Source: Marinobacter sp. EhC06 (lineage in GTDB: Bacteria; Pseudomonadota; Gammaproteobacteria; Pseudomonadales; Oleiphilaceae). From it: a DNA stretch of 64,000 bases. The position numbers were made by a program, and so were the translations under genes. Location of the stretch: positions 124,001 through 188,000 of the forward strand of contig NZ_LXYO01000034.1 of NCBI RefSeq assembly GCF_001650915.1, given 5' to 3'. Below are positions 46,151 through 60,088 of this stretch, in pieces (the first letter of the stretch is position 1; each line of letters begins with the position of its first letter). The notes under the pieces are model-generated. The model was not told the DNA's origin. It ran no database searches and was given only the letters and a program-made list of their open reading frames with translations.

Positions 46151-47851
46151 ATGTCGGTCAGTCGATTGTCGTTGATGTTTTTCGCCGGAGCCCTCGCGAG
46201 CGGCTGCAGTAGCCTGATCAACCAGAGTGAAGAAAACCCGCTGAACACTCAGGAAGTCACCGTTGCCGCTGGCGACGAGGGACTGAAAAAAGCCGTCGAG
46301 ACCGGAAAAGACGGCGATGCTGCCCGCAATGAGCCACTGGACGAGGCTATTGCGCCTGAGCTGAAGGATGCCGCCAGGGATGCCCGCGAGAAACTCGACA
46401 ATCCGGTTCAGAAAACCGCTGAAACAGAGGCAGTCGAGCAAGATCTTTGGGGTCGACTGCGCTCGGGATTTGTACTGGACCATGACATCGACAATGAACG
46501 CGTCCGGGACCAGCTGAACTGGTATGCCCGTCATCCCGGATACATCGACCGGGTGGTTGAGCGTGGTAGCCGCTACCTCCACTACATAGTCAATGAGACC
46601 GAAAAGCGAGGACTGCCGGCCGAGTATGCCCTGCTCCCAATTGTTGAGAGTGCATTTGATCCCTTCGCCTACTCCCATGGCAGGGCCGCAGGCCTCTGGC
46701 AGTTCATCCCCTCCACAGGAAAGTACTTTGGTCTGACCCAGAGCTGGTGGCACGATGAGCGTCGGGATGTTATTGCAGCCACCGACGCCGCCCTGACCTA
46801 TCTTGATCGCCTCGCCAACCGTTTTGATGGCGACCACACCCTTGCTCTGGCCGCCTACAACAGCGGTGGCGGCACGGTCTCAAGCGCCATGCGCCGAAAT
46901 CGCAACAGCAACAAACCGACCGACTTCTGGTCCTTGCAGCTGCCACGGGAAACGCGCCATTACGTTCCCAAGCTTATTGCACTGGCTAAAATCTTCGACA
47001 ACCCAGGGGCCTATGGCATCGAACTGCCATCACTGAAAGACGAGCCCTACTTCGAGGTGGTTGAAACCGGCTCCCAGCTGGATCTTGCCCAGGCGGCGGA
47101 ACTGGCCGGCGTGGATGTTGATGAGATCTACCTGCTTAACCCGTCTTATAACCGTTGGGCCACCTCACCGGACGGCCCCCACCGGTTGCTGGTTCCGGTT
47201 CAGAACGCCGAGAACTTCCGCACGGCACTGGCGCAAATTCCTGCCGATCAACGGGTTTCCTGGCGTAACTATGAGGTTAAATCCGGCGACAGCCTTAATT
47301 CAATTTCCCGGAAATTCTCCACGACACCGTCGGTACTCCAGCAGGTGAACAACCTGAACGGCGACCTGATACGGATCGGCCAGCGCCTGATGATTCCGTC
47401 CGCCTCCAAGGGTAGCGATGCCTACGCCCTGAGTGCCTCCCAGCGGCTTGAGCGCAAACAGGAGCGAAAGCGGGACGGAAACAAGGTTCGCTACACGGTT
47501 CGCAAAGGTGACACTTTCTGGGATATTGCCCGCGAGCACCGGGTTTCCGTTCGTGAAGTTGCCGCCTGGAATGGTATGGCACCCGGCGACCCGCTGATGC
47601 CTGGCAAGGAACTGGTTATCTGGTCCAAAACCAGTCAGCCCACGGTTATGGCCGCCAACAGTGGCCGTGGTGAGGCGATGGTTCGCAAGGTGGGCTACCG
47701 GGTGCGCAAGGGCGACTCTCTGGCCCGTATTGCCAGCCGGTTTTCCGTGAATGTGCGGGATATCGCAAGCTGGAACGATCTGAATACCGCCCGTTATCTG
47801 CAACCCGGGCAAAGTCTGGTACTCTACGTTGATATCCGAAACAGTCCCTGA
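46151..47851 (+). CDS. mltD: Membrane-bound lytic murein transglycosylase D with three LysM repeats
   Basis: MltD cleaves peptidoglycan glycan strands, releasing anhydromuropeptides. The 566-residue lipoprotein has a lipobox ASGC (Cys19), a transglycosylase domain with catalytic Glu166 (LPIVESAFDP, then GLWQFIPSTGKYFGL and ALAAYNSGGG), and three C-terminal LysM domains (about 374-418, 448-492 and 515-560; YEVKSGDS, YTVRKGDTF, YRVRKGDSL). The last two resemble each other closely. It lies in the outer membrane facing the periplasm, just upstream of yejA (12-base gap). Confidence 0.93.
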   Translation: MSVSRLSLMFFAGALASGCSSLINQSEENPLNTQEVTVAAGDEGLKKAVETGKDGDAARNEPLDEAIAPELKDAARDAREKLDNPVQKTAETEAVEQDLWGRLRSGFVLDHDIDNERVRDQLNWYARHPGYIDRVVERGSRYLHYIVNETEKRGLPAEYALLPIVESAFDPFAYSHGRAAGLWQFIPSTGKYFGLTQSWWHDERRDVIAATDAALTYLDRLANRFDGDHTLALAAYNSGGGTVSSAMRRNRNSNKPTDFWSLQLPRETRHYVPKLIALAKIFDNPGAYGIELPSLKDEPYFEVVETGSQLDLAQAAELAGVDVDEIYLLNPSYNRWATSPDGPHRLLVPVQNAENFRTALAQIPADQRVSWRNYEVKSGDSLNSISRKFSTTPSVLQQVNNLNGDLIRIGQRLMIPSASKGSDAYALSASQRLERKQERKRDGNKVRYTVRKGDTFWDIAREHRVSVREVAAWNGMAPGDPLMPGKELVIWSKTSQPTVMAANSGRGEAMVRKVGYRVRKGDSLARIASRFSVNVRDIASWNDLNTARYLQPGQSLVLYVDIRNSP

Positions 47852-47863
47852 CGTGCGAGACTT

Positions 47864-49687
47864 ATGACAAGAACACGGAAAGCCTCATCCCTTACGTCGT
47901 TTTTTTCAGCCCTGGCGTTCATTGCCACACCGCTTATTTCTCCGTTTTCTATCGCCGAAGAGGCAATGCCAGCACATGGCATTGCCATGCACGGCGAAAC
48001 AAAATATCCGGCAGGTTTCAGTCACTTCGATTACGTTAATCCGGACGCCCCGAAAGGCGGCACGCTGAAGATGGCCGTCGTCGCCAACGGCTTCGATTCC
48101 TTCAATCCGTTTGATATCCGGGGTGTGGCTGCGGCAGGAATCAGCACCTACCTCTACGACACTTTGCTGGAATCCTCCGACGATGAGCCCTTCTCGGCCT
48201 ATGGCCTGATTGCCGAATCCCTGGAAACCCCGGAAGACCGCAGCTACGTGGTATTCAACATCCGGGAGCAGGCGCGGTTCCACGATGGCGAAGCCATTAC
48301 CGCCGAAGACGTGAAATTTTCTTTCGACACTCTCACCACCAAGGGACATCCCTTCTTCCGCAACTACTACGCGGACGTCAGTACCGTCACGGTGGAAGGC
48401 CCTCGTCGGATACGTTTTGATTTCAGCGATACCAGCAATCGGGAGCTGCCGCTGATCCTCGGTCAGATGCCGATACTGCCATCGCACTACTGGGCCGATC
48501 GTGAGTTTGGCAAAAACGGCCTGAATCCGCCGGTTGGCAGTGGCCCCTATCGGATAGGCGACTTCGAGGCTGGCCGATCCATCACCTATGAGCGGGTTGA
48601 GGATTATTGGGCCAAAGATCTGGGGGTCCGTACAGGCCGGTTCAATTTCAATCAGATTACCTACGACTACTACACCGATGACACCGTGGCTCTGGAAGCC
48701 TTCAAAGCCGGAAGTTTTGATTTCCGGCTGGAATCGTCCGCCAAGAACTGGGCCACCGCCTACACCGGTGAACGGTTCGAGAATGGCACTATTATCAAAG
48801 AGGCCATCGAGCACCACCGGCCCTCGGGCATGCAGGGCTTTGCCTTCAATACCCGGCGCAAGGTGTTTTCAGACCCGCTCGTGCGCGAAGCCCTGGCTTA
48901 CGGTTTCGATTTCCAGTGGGCCAACAAGAACCTCTTTTTCGACCAATACACCCGTACTGACAGCTACTTCGAGAACAGCGACCTCGCTTCCTCGGGTCTC
49001 CCCACCGGCCGTGAACTGGAAATACTCGAACCTTACCGGGATCGGTTACCCGAAGATGTGTTTACCGAGGAGTACCAGCCACCCACAACCGAAGGTCAAC
49101 AAGGGCTGCGCGAGAATCTGAGAACCGCCATGGAGCTGCTAAAGTCCGCTGGGTATGTCATCCGCGATGGCAAGATGGTACACGCCGAAACAGGCGAACC
49201 ACTGGCGTTCGAAATCCTGCTGTTCCAGAAAAGCTTCGAGCGGGTGGTTCTACCCTTCAAGAACAATCTCGGCCGGCTCGGAATCGATGTTACCGTCCGC
49301 CTGGTAGACAGCAACCAGTATATCCAGCGGCTGCGGGAATTTGATTTCGATATGATCACTCAGGTGTTCGGCCAGTCGGATTCACCGGGTAACGAGCAGC
49401 GCGAATACTGGCATTCCTCCACCGTGGATGCCAAAGGCTCACGGAATTACATGGGCGTGAGCGATCCGGTGATTGATGACCTGGTGAGCATGGTGATTCA
49501 GGCGCCAGACCGTGAGGAGCTGGTGCATCGGGTTCATGCGCTGGATCGGGTTCTCCTGCACCATCATTATGTGATTCCCCATTGGCACCTGAGAAGCGAC
49601 CGCGTTGCCTACTGGAACCATCTCCAACGTCCGGCCGAGACGCCCAAGAACGGTATCGACCTGGACAACTGGTGGGCGAAGCCCTGA
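47864..49687 (+). CDS. yejA: YejA-type periplasmic oligopeptide-binding protein
   Basis: This is the solute-binding component (SBP family 5) of the YejABEF peptide importer. The 607-residue protein has a signal peptide (about residues 1-31, FSALAFIATPLISPFSIAEE), then HGIAMHGETKYPAGFSHFDYVNPDAPKGGTLKMA, which is typical of YejA, and IREQARFHDGEAITAEDVKFSFD. It is first in a yejA-yejB-yejE-yejF cluster. In other bacteria this system imports peptides, including microcin C; specificity here is unknown. Confidence 0.93.
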   Translation: MTRTRKASSLTSFFSALAFIATPLISPFSIAEEAMPAHGIAMHGETKYPAGFSHFDYVNPDAPKGGTLKMAVVANGFDSFNPFDIRGVAAAGISTYLYDTLLESSDDEPFSAYGLIAESLETPEDRSYVVFNIREQARFHDGEAITAEDVKFSFDTLTTKGHPFFRNYYADVSTVTVEGPRRIRFDFSDTSNRELPLILGQMPILPSHYWADREFGKNGLNPPVGSGPYRIGDFEAGRSITYERVEDYWAKDLGVRTGRFNFNQITYDYYTDDTVALEAFKAGSFDFRLESSAKNWATAYTGERFENGTIIKEAIEHHRPSGMQGFAFNTRRKVFSDPLVREALAYGFDFQWANKNLFFDQYTRTDSYFENSDLASSGLPTGRELEILEPYRDRLPEDVFTEEYQPPTTEGQQGLRENLRTAMELLKSAGYVIRDGKMVHAETGEPLAFEILLFQKSFERVVLPFKNNLGRLGIDVTVRLVDSNQYIQRLREFDFDMITQVFGQSDSPGNEQREYWHSSTVDAKGSRNYMGVSDPVIDDLVSMVIQAPDREELVHRVHALDRVLLHHHYVIPHWHLRSDRVAYWNHLQRPAETPKNGIDLDNWWAKP

Positions 49688-49702
49688 GGAACACGCCGCT
49701 AA

Positions 49703-50788
49703 ATGGGCATCTACATACTCAGGCGTCTGGCGCTGATCATTCCCACGCTGATCGGAATCATGCTGCTCAATTTTGTCATCGTGCAGGCCGCACCAGGCGG
49801 CCCCGTTGAGCAGCTTATTGCGGAAATGGAAGGCCACGGCGGCAGTGCTCTGGCCCGCGCCTCCGGAGGCGGCACCGGTGGTGAGGTAGCGGATTCCTCT
49901 GGCGATACGCGCGGCTCCCGCGGTATTCCAGATGAGCTCCTGAAGGAAATCGAAGTCATGTATGGCTTCGACAAACCGCCCCACGAACGCTTTTTCAAAA
50001 TGCTTGGCGATTACGCCACCTTCAACTTCGGCGATTCCTTCTTCCGGGAAAAAAGCGTCATTGACCTGATTCTCGACAAGATGCCCGTATCCATTTCCCT
50101 GGGCCTCTGGTCGACACTCATCATTTACTTTATTTCCATCCCCCTGGGCATCCGAAAGGCCGTTACCGATGGCTCCAGATTTGATGTCTGGACCAGCTCT
50201 GCCATCGTGGTGGGTTATGCCATACCGGGCTTCCTGTTCGCCATACTGCTGATCGTGCTGTTTGCCGGCGGCAGTTATTTTGACTGGTTCCCGCTTCGGG
50301 GCCTGACGTCTTCGAATTTCGACGAACTCACCTGGTATCAGAAAATCGGTGACTACTTCTGGCACCTGGCGCTGCCGGTCACCGCGAATGTCATTGGAGG
50401 GTTTGCCACCCTGACCCTGCTCACCAAGAACTCATTCCTGGATGAGATCGGAAAACAATACGTGGTGACCGCCAGGGCCAAGGGGCTGGACCAGAAAGAA
50501 GTGCTGTATGGTCACGTGTTCCGGAATGCCATGCTGATTGTGATTGCCAGTCTTCCCGGTGTTCTGGTGGCCCTGTTCTTTACCGGCTCGCTACTGATTG
50601 AAGTAATCTTCTCCCTGGACGGGCTTGGATTACTGGGCTTTGAAGCGGCCCTGAACCGGGACTATCCGGTGATCTTTGGCACACTGTATATCTTCACCCT
50701 GATGGGACTCATCCTGAAGCTGATCAGCGACATCACCTATGTCCTGGTCGACCCACGGATCGATTTTGAAAGCCGGGAGGGCGCGTGA
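49703..50788 (+). CDS. yejB: YejB-type peptide ABC transporter permease
   Basis: This 361-residue inner-membrane permease of the dipeptide/oligopeptide family has an N-terminal helix ([29 protein letters not shown]), a Gly/Ser-rich periplasmic stretch (about residues 45-75), and five more helices. The EAA loop is [24 protein letters not shown]. It overlaps the yejE start by four bases (GTGA). Confidence 0.94.
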   Translation: MGIYILRRLALIIPTLIGIMLLNFVIVQAAPGGPVEQLIAEMEGHGGSALARASGGGTGGEVADSSGDTRGSRGIPDELLKEIEVMYGFDKPPHERFFKMLGDYATFNFGDSFFREKSVIDLILDKMPVSISLGLWSTLIIYFISIPLGIRKAVTDGSRFDVWTSSAIVVGYAIPGFLFAILLIVLFAGGSYFDWFPLRGLTSSNFDELTWYQKIGDYFWHLALPVTANVIGGFATLTLLTKNSFLDEIGKQYVVTARAKGLDQKEVLYGHVFRNAMLIVIASLPGVLVALFFTGSLLIEVIFSLDGLGLLGFEAALNRDYPVIFGTLYIFTLMGLILKLISDITYVLVDPRIDFESREGA

Positions 50789-51813
50789 GCTTCCGGTCCC
50801 TGACTCCGATCCAGCAGAGGCGACTCCGTAATTTCCGGAAAAACCGGCGGGGCTTCTGGTCCTTGTGGGTCTTCCTGGCGCTTTTCGGCCTGTCGCTGGT
50901 GGCAGAGTTGATCGCCAATGACTCCCCCCTGGTTGTTTCCTACAAGGGGGATCTGTATTTCCCGGTGGTTCAGTCAGTGCCGGAAGAGACCTTCGGCGGG
51001 TTCCTTCCCACCGAGGCGAATTATCGGGACCCTTTCATCGCCGACGAGATAACTGCCAACGGCTGGATGGTCTGGCCACCGATCCGCTTCAGCTACAACA
51101 CCATCAATTACGATCTTGAAGTGCCCTCGCCGGCGCCCCCCAGTGCCGAGAACTGGCTGGGAACTGACGATCAGGGCCGGGATGTTGCCGCCCGAGTCAT
51201 CTACGGTTTCCGTATTTCAGTACTGTTTGGTCTGACCCTGACAATTGCCAGCTGCATTGTTGGTGTTATTGTTGGTGCCATCCAGGGGTTTTACGGCGGC
51301 AAGATCGACCTGCTGGGCCAGCGCTTTATCGAAATCTGGTCCGGTTTGCCGGTGCTCTACCTGCTGATCATTCTTTCCAGTATCGTCCAGCCCAATTTCT
51401 GGTGGCTGCTGGGCATCATGCTGCTGTTCAGCTGGATGGGACTGGTGGATGTGGTCCGTGCCGAATTCCTCAGGGCCCGCAACTTTGAGTATGTCAAAGC
51501 TGCCAGAGCGCTCGGCCTGGACAACCGCAAGATCATGTTTCGGCATATCCTGCCCAACGCTATGGTGGCCACGCTCACCTTCCTGCCGTTCATTCTTACG
51601 GGCGCAATCACTGGCCTCACATCCCTGGACTTCCTCGGCTTCGGTCTGCCCTCCGGCTCACCCTCCCTCGGTGAGTTGATTGCCCAGGGCAAAGCCAATC
51701 TGCATGCACCCTGGCTGGGCATTTCTGCCTTTGTCTCGTTGTCGCTGATGCTCACCCTGTTGGTGTTTGTCGGCGAAGCCGTTCGCGATGCCTTTGATCC
51801 GAGGAAGAGCTGA
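50785..51813 (+). CDS. yejE: YejE-type peptide ABC transporter permease
   Basis: The second permease of the YejABEF system has 342 residues. It has an N-terminal helix after a basic start ([35 protein letters not shown]), a YejE-typical periplasmic segment ([23 protein letters not shown]), [20 protein letters not shown] and the EAA loop [26 protein letters not shown]. The start codon is GTG, overlapping the yejB stop. yejF follows one base after the stop. Confidence 0.94.
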   Translation: MSFRSLTPIQQRRLRNFRKNRRGFWSLWVFLALFGLSLVAELIANDSPLVVSYKGDLYFPVVQSVPEETFGGFLPTEANYRDPFIADEITANGWMVWPPIRFSYNTINYDLEVPSPAPPSAENWLGTDDQGRDVAARVIYGFRISVLFGLTLTIASCIVGVIVGAIQGFYGGKIDLLGQRFIEIWSGLPVLYLLIILSSIVQPNFWWLLGIMLLFSWMGLVDVVRAEFLRARNFEYVKAARALGLDNRKIMFRHILPNAMVATLTFLPFILTGAITGLTSLDFLGFGLPSGSPSLGELIAQGKANLHAPWLGISAFVSLSLMLTLLVFVGEAVRDAFDPRKS

Positions 51814-51814
51814 T

Positions 51815-53419
<1,605 letters not shown>

Positions 53420-53484
53420 GCGTTACCCCTGCCAGAGCACTCAGGGATAATGCACCCAAATCAGGAACACAGGGAGAACGACCC

Positions 53485-54270
53485 ATGGGAATCCTCAGTG
53501 GCAAAAAAGCACTGATCGTTGGCGTAGCCAGCAAACTGTCCATTGCTTACGGCATCGCCGAGGCATTCGCCCGCGAAGGCGCCGAACTGGCATTCACCTA
53601 CCAGAACGAAAAACTCCAGCCACGGGTTGAGAAATTCGCCGAACAGTGGGGCAGCAAGCTGACCTTCCCCTGCGATGTGGCCAGCGACGAAGAAATCGAG
53701 AATGTCTTCAAGGAACTGGGCAAGCACTGGGACAACATCGACATTATTGTTCATGCCGTTGGCTATGCTCCGGGTCACGAACTGGACGGAAACTACGTGG
53801 ACGTCACCACCCGTGAGGGCTTCCGCATTGCCCACGACATCAGCTCCTACAGCTTTGTGGCCCTGGCCAAGGGCGCTCGCAGCATGATGCACGAAGGCAG
53901 CTCACTGATTACCCTGAGCTACCTGGGCGCCGAGAAGGTTCTGCAGAACTACAACGTGATGGGCCTGGCCAAGGCCTCGCTGGAAGCCAACGTTCGCTAC
54001 ATGGCTGCCAGCCTGGGCCGTGATGGCATTCGCGTGAACGGCATTTCCGCCGGTCCGATCAAGACCCTGGCCGCCTCCGGCATCAAGAGCTTCCGTAAGA
54101 TGCTGGCCGAAAACGCCAGGCGTGCACCGCTGCGCCGGAACGTGACCATTGATGAAGTGGGCAATGCCGCCGCGTTCCTGGGTTCCAACCTGTCCAGTGG
54201 CATTACCGGCGAGATCATGTACGTGGACGGCGGCTTCAACATCACCGGGATGGGCGAACTGGAAGAGTAA
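53485..54270 (+). CDS. fabI: Enoyl-[acyl-carrier-protein] reductase [NADH]
   Basis: FabI performs the last step of each fatty-acid elongation cycle and is the triclosan target. The 261-residue protein begins [25 protein letters not shown], has [11 protein letters not shown], and the catalytic pair Tyr-X6-Lys in YNVMGLAK together with Tyr in LSYLGAEK. The order yejF-fabI matches the Pseudomonas arrangement. I chose ATG 53485, with AGGGAG upstream; a 23-codon extension to 53416 is not FabI-like. A strong terminator follows. Confidence 0.97.
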   Translation: MGILSGKKALIVGVASKLSIAYGIAEAFAREGAELAFTYQNEKLQPRVEKFAEQWGSKLTFPCDVASDEEIENVFKELGKHWDNIDIIVHAVGYAPGHELDGNYVDVTTREGFRIAHDISSYSFVALAKGARSMMHEGSSLITLSYLGAEKVLQNYNVMGLAKASLEANVRYMAASLGRDGIRVNGISAGPIKTLAASGIKSFRKMLAENARRAPLRRNVTIDEVGNAAAFLGSNLSSGITGEIMYVDGGFNITGMGELEE

Positions 54271-54290
54271 GTTTCCCTCACTCGGAAACG

Positions 54291-54319
54291 AAAGAGCCGG
54301 CTTTATGCCGGCTCTTTTT
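54291..54319. terminator. Bidirectional terminator between fabI and the PilZ gene
   Basis: AAAGAGCCGGC / GCCGGCTCTTT with a five-base loop and a trailing T run. The leading A run means it can also serve the convergent PilZ gene. Confidence 0.92.
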
Positions 54320-54340
54320 GTTAAACGGAGTGAAGTTTCA

Positions 54341-54745
54341 TCAATCCTGGTCCATCGCCGACGCCACGGCTTCTACCCACTCAACGTAGGCGGTGTCGTC
54401 GGATTCGATGATTCGCGCCCCCACCAGAAAGCTCGACTCGTTGGGTCGGCACCAGACCACTTCTACCATTAGACTGAAAGGCTCCGCATGGTTGCCAAGT
54501 AAGACGCTCGCCGGCAGCAGAGCCCCCAGGGAAAGAGGCTCGTCAGCGGTCAGGCAAAGACCACTGGCGGATATATCGCGAATGCCGCAGACAAGCTCCC
54601 GCTCCTCGGCCCCGGCTTCTTCCGGCAATCCGGATTCAAGCTCGAGAATCGCCCGGGCTCGGGCAGTCAGGCGGTAATCGGCACGGTTATCCTGATCAAC
54701 AGGCGGATCATTCCGGGTTCCAAAGCTGTAATCGTTATCTGCCAT
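54341..54745 (-). CDS. PilZ-domain cyclic-di-GMP-binding protein
   Basis: This 134-residue protein has the PilZ signature: an RxxxR motif (YRLTARARA, residues about 24-32) and the DISASGLCL loop (D/NxSxxG) about 25 residues later, followed by the beta-barrel strands (FSLMVEVVWCRPNESSFLVGARI). It would bind cyclic di-GMP. It lies 24 bases downstream of a large DUF1631 protein in the same orientation, so the two may act together in surface behaviour; the target is unknown. Confidence 0.86.
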   Translation of the reverse strand: MADNDYSFGTRNDPPVDQDNRADYRLTARARAILELESGLPEEAGAEERELVCGIRDISASGLCLTADEPLSLGALLPASVLLGNHAEPFSLMVEVVWCRPNESSFLVGARIIESDDTAYVEWVEAVASAMDQD

Positions 54746-54769
54746 TGTTGTTTTCCTGCTTCGGCAATA

Positions 54770-56593
54770 TCAGTTTCGGCCTACACGGATTCGGCCAACG
54801 ACCCTGCTTAGGGTGTCATCAAATTCTGCAGAGGTTCCAAGAACCCGGATCCGGCCTTCCACAATCCCTTCAACCAGGGCGTCCTCGAGAAATTCGCGCC
54901 GGTTCAGGCCAAGACGGTCTACAAAAACCAGCTTTCTGGACGCATTGATGCGTACGGCCAGTTTCAGGCGGGCCGGTTCATCGGATGTTTCATCGGGTTC
55001 AACGACAATCCAGCCACCAAGCTTGATGGCGTCCACCTGCTTCTCGGCCAGCAGCGTTCTTTCCTTACGGATTCGCTCCTGTTCGGCCTGTTCATCGGCG
55101 ATACGTTGCTCTTCAGCGGCTTGCCGCTGGCGCTCAAGCTCGGCTTCACGCTCGGCTTCCTCAGCCCTGCGCCTTTCTTCGGCGGCTTCTTTTTCCCGCC
55201 GCAGTTCCTCGGCGCGCAGCCTGGCAGCTTCCGCTGCCTGTTCCCTCTGCCGACGTTGTTTCTCACAGACGCGGGCAAGCAGTTCGACGGTTTCTGCCAA
55301 TACCCTTCCAAAAGGTGTGAGCTTCGGCAATGGCCGGATCTGCTCCTTTTCCAGGGCGGCCTGGAATTCACCCCAGGTCTGCAGCCCCAACTTTACGCCG
55401 GCGCCGTTGGTCCAGAGGATTTCTGCCGATTCAGGTAAAAACGCATAGAAATAACGCCGCTGCTCTCCGGTGCCCTCGCCCTCGACAAACCACTGCCCCT
55501 CATAAGGTTCAAAGGCTTCTGCGGCGGGCACTTCGAAGGTCAGCCAGTTGCTGTCCCATTGGAAACTCCCCGCCGCCGGCAAAGCCTCCACAAGGTCCGG
55601 TGCCTCCCCTCGCAGCCTGGAAACCATGACGGATTCGATCCCCGACAGGGACTGCGCAGGCAGGGATTCGTCAAAAACACGTTTCCAGACGTCCAGGATA
55701 CGATCGCCGATCTGTTCGCCCACGTGATAGAGCCGGTTACGGTCCTTGTCGGAAAGTGACGGATCACCAATCCAGACCAGCCACTCAAGCAACTTGCTGC
55801 CATGCCGAAAATTCTCGCCCTCGAGACCGGAATCCCAGATCGACTGTTTCAGCAAACCCTGCCAGTGATCAAGGATAAACCGGACAATCGGAAGCGGTAA
55901 CTTGCGCCCCTGGAGAGCACGACCAATCAATGCCCGGGAAGACTGTTCTGCCTTACGCTGTTTGGCAGCACCCTGCTCTGTTTCGAGTAGCCGTTGGCGA
56001 AGTTTTCCAACCTGGGCGTTCCTCTTCTCAGCGTCTTCCTGCCAGCGATAACAGAATTCGCTCACAGGTTCCGTCTTGCCGGATTCGAAACTGGCAGAAA
56101 CGGCTATTACCAGCGAATCAAGCTGATCCAGCAGAACTTTGGAGGAGCGGCCTCCGGAATCGCTCCAGCCGCGCCACTCCTGCAGGCTGTCCAGCCACTC
56201 CAGGAGAGCCTTGCTGAAAGCCTTCTTGCCCTCCAGATTCATGCGCCAGGCGAGATAGAAACGCAGCCTTGCCACCCGACGGGCCAGGCTGGGATGCAGA
56301 CCGCTTGTTTTCAGAAAGACGTCCATAATGCGGTCAGCCACATAGGCCGCGTTCACCTGCCGGGCCGACCACTCCAGATGAACGGAGCGGATAACATGGG
56401 TCACCCGCTCATCGCGCTGCTCGGACCAGCAGGAAACCAGCAGCGGACGCCAGTCGCTGACAGCGTCTGGTTCGAGCTTGCCCGCCGGGTATGGCAGGTC
56501 AGGAACACGTATGCCGGCCAGGACATCGTCTATCTTGCCTGAAACCGTTGCAACGGAAGGCACATCCTTCAGTCTCTGCCTGTTTTGCGACAT
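54770..56593 (-). CDS. DUF1631-like protein with long coiled coil
   Basis: This 607-residue cytoplasmic protein is helical at the N-terminus, with a long Glu/Arg/Ala-rich coiled coil (about residues 440-525; RQREQAAEAARLRAEELRRE and onward). A C-terminal beta domain (GGWIVVEPDETSDEPARLKLAVRINASRKLVFVDRLGLNRREF) resembles the end of DUF1631 proteins. Function is unknown. It is followed by a PilZ-domain gene, which suggests a link to cyclic-di-GMP signalling. It is divergent from the DAHP synthase gene. Confidence 0.7.
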   Translation of the reverse strand: MSQNRQRLKDVPSVATVSGKIDDVLAGIRVPDLPYPAGKLEPDAVSDWRPLLVSCWSEQRDERVTHVIRSVHLEWSARQVNAAYVADRIMDVFLKTSGLHPSLARRVARLRFYLAWRMNLEGKKAFSKALLEWLDSLQEWRGWSDSGGRSSKVLLDQLDSLVIAVSASFESGKTEPVSEFCYRWQEDAEKRNAQVGKLRQRLLETEQGAAKQRKAEQSSRALIGRALQGRKLPLPIVRFILDHWQGLLKQSIWDSGLEGENFRHGSKLLEWLVWIGDPSLSDKDRNRLYHVGEQIGDRILDVWKRVFDESLPAQSLSGIESVMVSRLRGEAPDLVEALPAAGSFQWDSNWLTFEVPAAEAFEPYEGQWFVEGEGTGEQRRYFYAFLPESAEILWTNGAGVKLGLQTWGEFQAALEKEQIRPLPKLTPFGRVLAETVELLARVCEKQRRQREQAAEAARLRAEELRREKEAAEERRRAEEAEREAELERQRQAAEEQRIADEQAEQERIRKERTLLAEKQVDAIKLGGWIVVEPDETSDEPARLKLAVRINASRKLVFVDRLGLNRREFLEDALVEGIVEGRIRVLGTSAEFDDTLSRVVGRIRVGRN

Positions 56594-56768
56594 CCGTTCC
56601 CCATACCTAAGAAGCGTTGAAAAGGCCCTGTAAATGACGCAGTATAACCAACTCGCCGGGGTTTACCGCAACCGCACACCGGCGCTATTCGCGTTAATCT
56701 GCAACCCTGTTGGCATATTCTATGGTCCACCAGGGCTGCAACGATCAGAATCGGGGAAGCAGAACAAC

Positions 56769-57845
56769 ATGTCGGGCAACAAACTAGAGAATCTGAATGT
56801 GGCGAGCCAGGAAGCACTGATCACTCCTGAAGCGCTGAAGAAGGAGATGCCGCTCTCCGACAAGGCCGCAGAAACCGTCTCAAAGGGCCGCCAGGCCATC
56901 TATGACATCATGGATGGTAAGGACCACCGCCTGTTTGTCGTGGTGGGCCCCTGCTCCATTCACGATGTTGAGGCCGCCAGGGATTACGCCGCGCGCCTGA
57001 AGAAGCTTGCCGATGAAGTCAGCGATACCCTGCTGATCGTTATGCGGGTCTATTTTGAGAAACCTCGCACAACCGTTGGCTGGAAAGGTCTGATCAACGA
57101 TCCGCACCTGAACGACACCTTTGATATTGAGCAGGGCCTTCACATCGGACGTCGACTGCTGTTGGATATCAACGAACTGGGCCTGCCCGCAGCCACCGAA
57201 GCGCTCGATCCGATTTCCCCTCAGTACCTGCAGGACACCATTGCATGGTCCGCCATCGGCGCCCGTACCACCGAGTCACAAACTCACCGGGAAATGAGCA
57301 GCGGCCTGTCTATGGCGATCGGTTTCAAGAACGGCACCGACGGCAGCCTGGACGTTGCGGTGAACGCCATGAAATCCGTGTCTCACCCCCACAGCTTCCT
57401 GGGCATCGACCAGCAGGGACAGGTGGCGATTATCCGCACCAAGGGCAATAACTACGGCCACGTTGTCCTTCGTGGCGGCGGTGGCAAACCCAACTACGAT
57501 TCCGTGAGCGTCGCCCTGTGCGAACAGGCGCTGGATAAAGCAGGCTTGCGCAAGTCGATGATGATTGACTGCAGCCATGCCAACTCCAGCAAGGACCCGG
57601 CCATTCAGCCGCTGGTCATGCAGGATGTGACCCACCAGATCCTGGAAGGCAACACGTCGATCCAGAGCCTGATGGTTGAGAGCAACATCAACTGGGGCAA
57701 CCAGTCCATTCCCGAGAATCTGGCAGATCTCAAGTACGGCGTATCGGTGACGGATGCCTGTATCGACTGGCCAACTACGGAAAAAGCCATTCGGGATATG
57801 CGCAACAAGCTGAAGGATGTCTTGCCCAAGCGCAAGATCGGCTGA
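56769..57845 (+). CDS. 3-deoxy-7-phosphoheptulonate (DAHP) synthase, class I
   Basis: DAHP synthase condenses phosphoenolpyruvate and erythrose-4-phosphate at the entry to aromatic amino-acid synthesis. The 358-residue protein belongs to the AroFGH class I group: LFVVVGPCSIHD (metal-binding Cys), MRVYFEKPRTTVGWKG, EALDPISPQYLQD, WSAIGARTTESQTHREMSSGLS, GNNYGHVVLRGG and MMIDCSHANSSKD. I cannot assign Phe, Tyr or Trp sensitivity from sequence. I chose ATG 56769; the 45-codon upstream extension of the frame is not family-like. Confidence 0.95.
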   Translation: MSGNKLENLNVASQEALITPEALKKEMPLSDKAAETVSKGRQAIYDIMDGKDHRLFVVVGPCSIHDVEAARDYAARLKKLADEVSDTLLIVMRVYFEKPRTTVGWKGLINDPHLNDTFDIEQGLHIGRRLLLDINELGLPAATEALDPISPQYLQDTIAWSAIGARTTESQTHREMSSGLSMAIGFKNGTDGSLDVAVNAMKSVSHPHSFLGIDQQGQVAIIRTKGNNYGHVVLRGGGGKPNYDSVSVALCEQALDKAGLRKSMMIDCSHANSSKDPAIQPLVMQDVTHQILEGNTSIQSLMVESNINWGNQSIPENLADLKYGVSVTDACIDWPTTEKAIRDMRNKLKDVLPKRKIG

Positions 57846-57872
57846 TCGAAGCATGATATAAAACGGGGAGCC

Positions 57873-60088
<2,216 letters not shown>

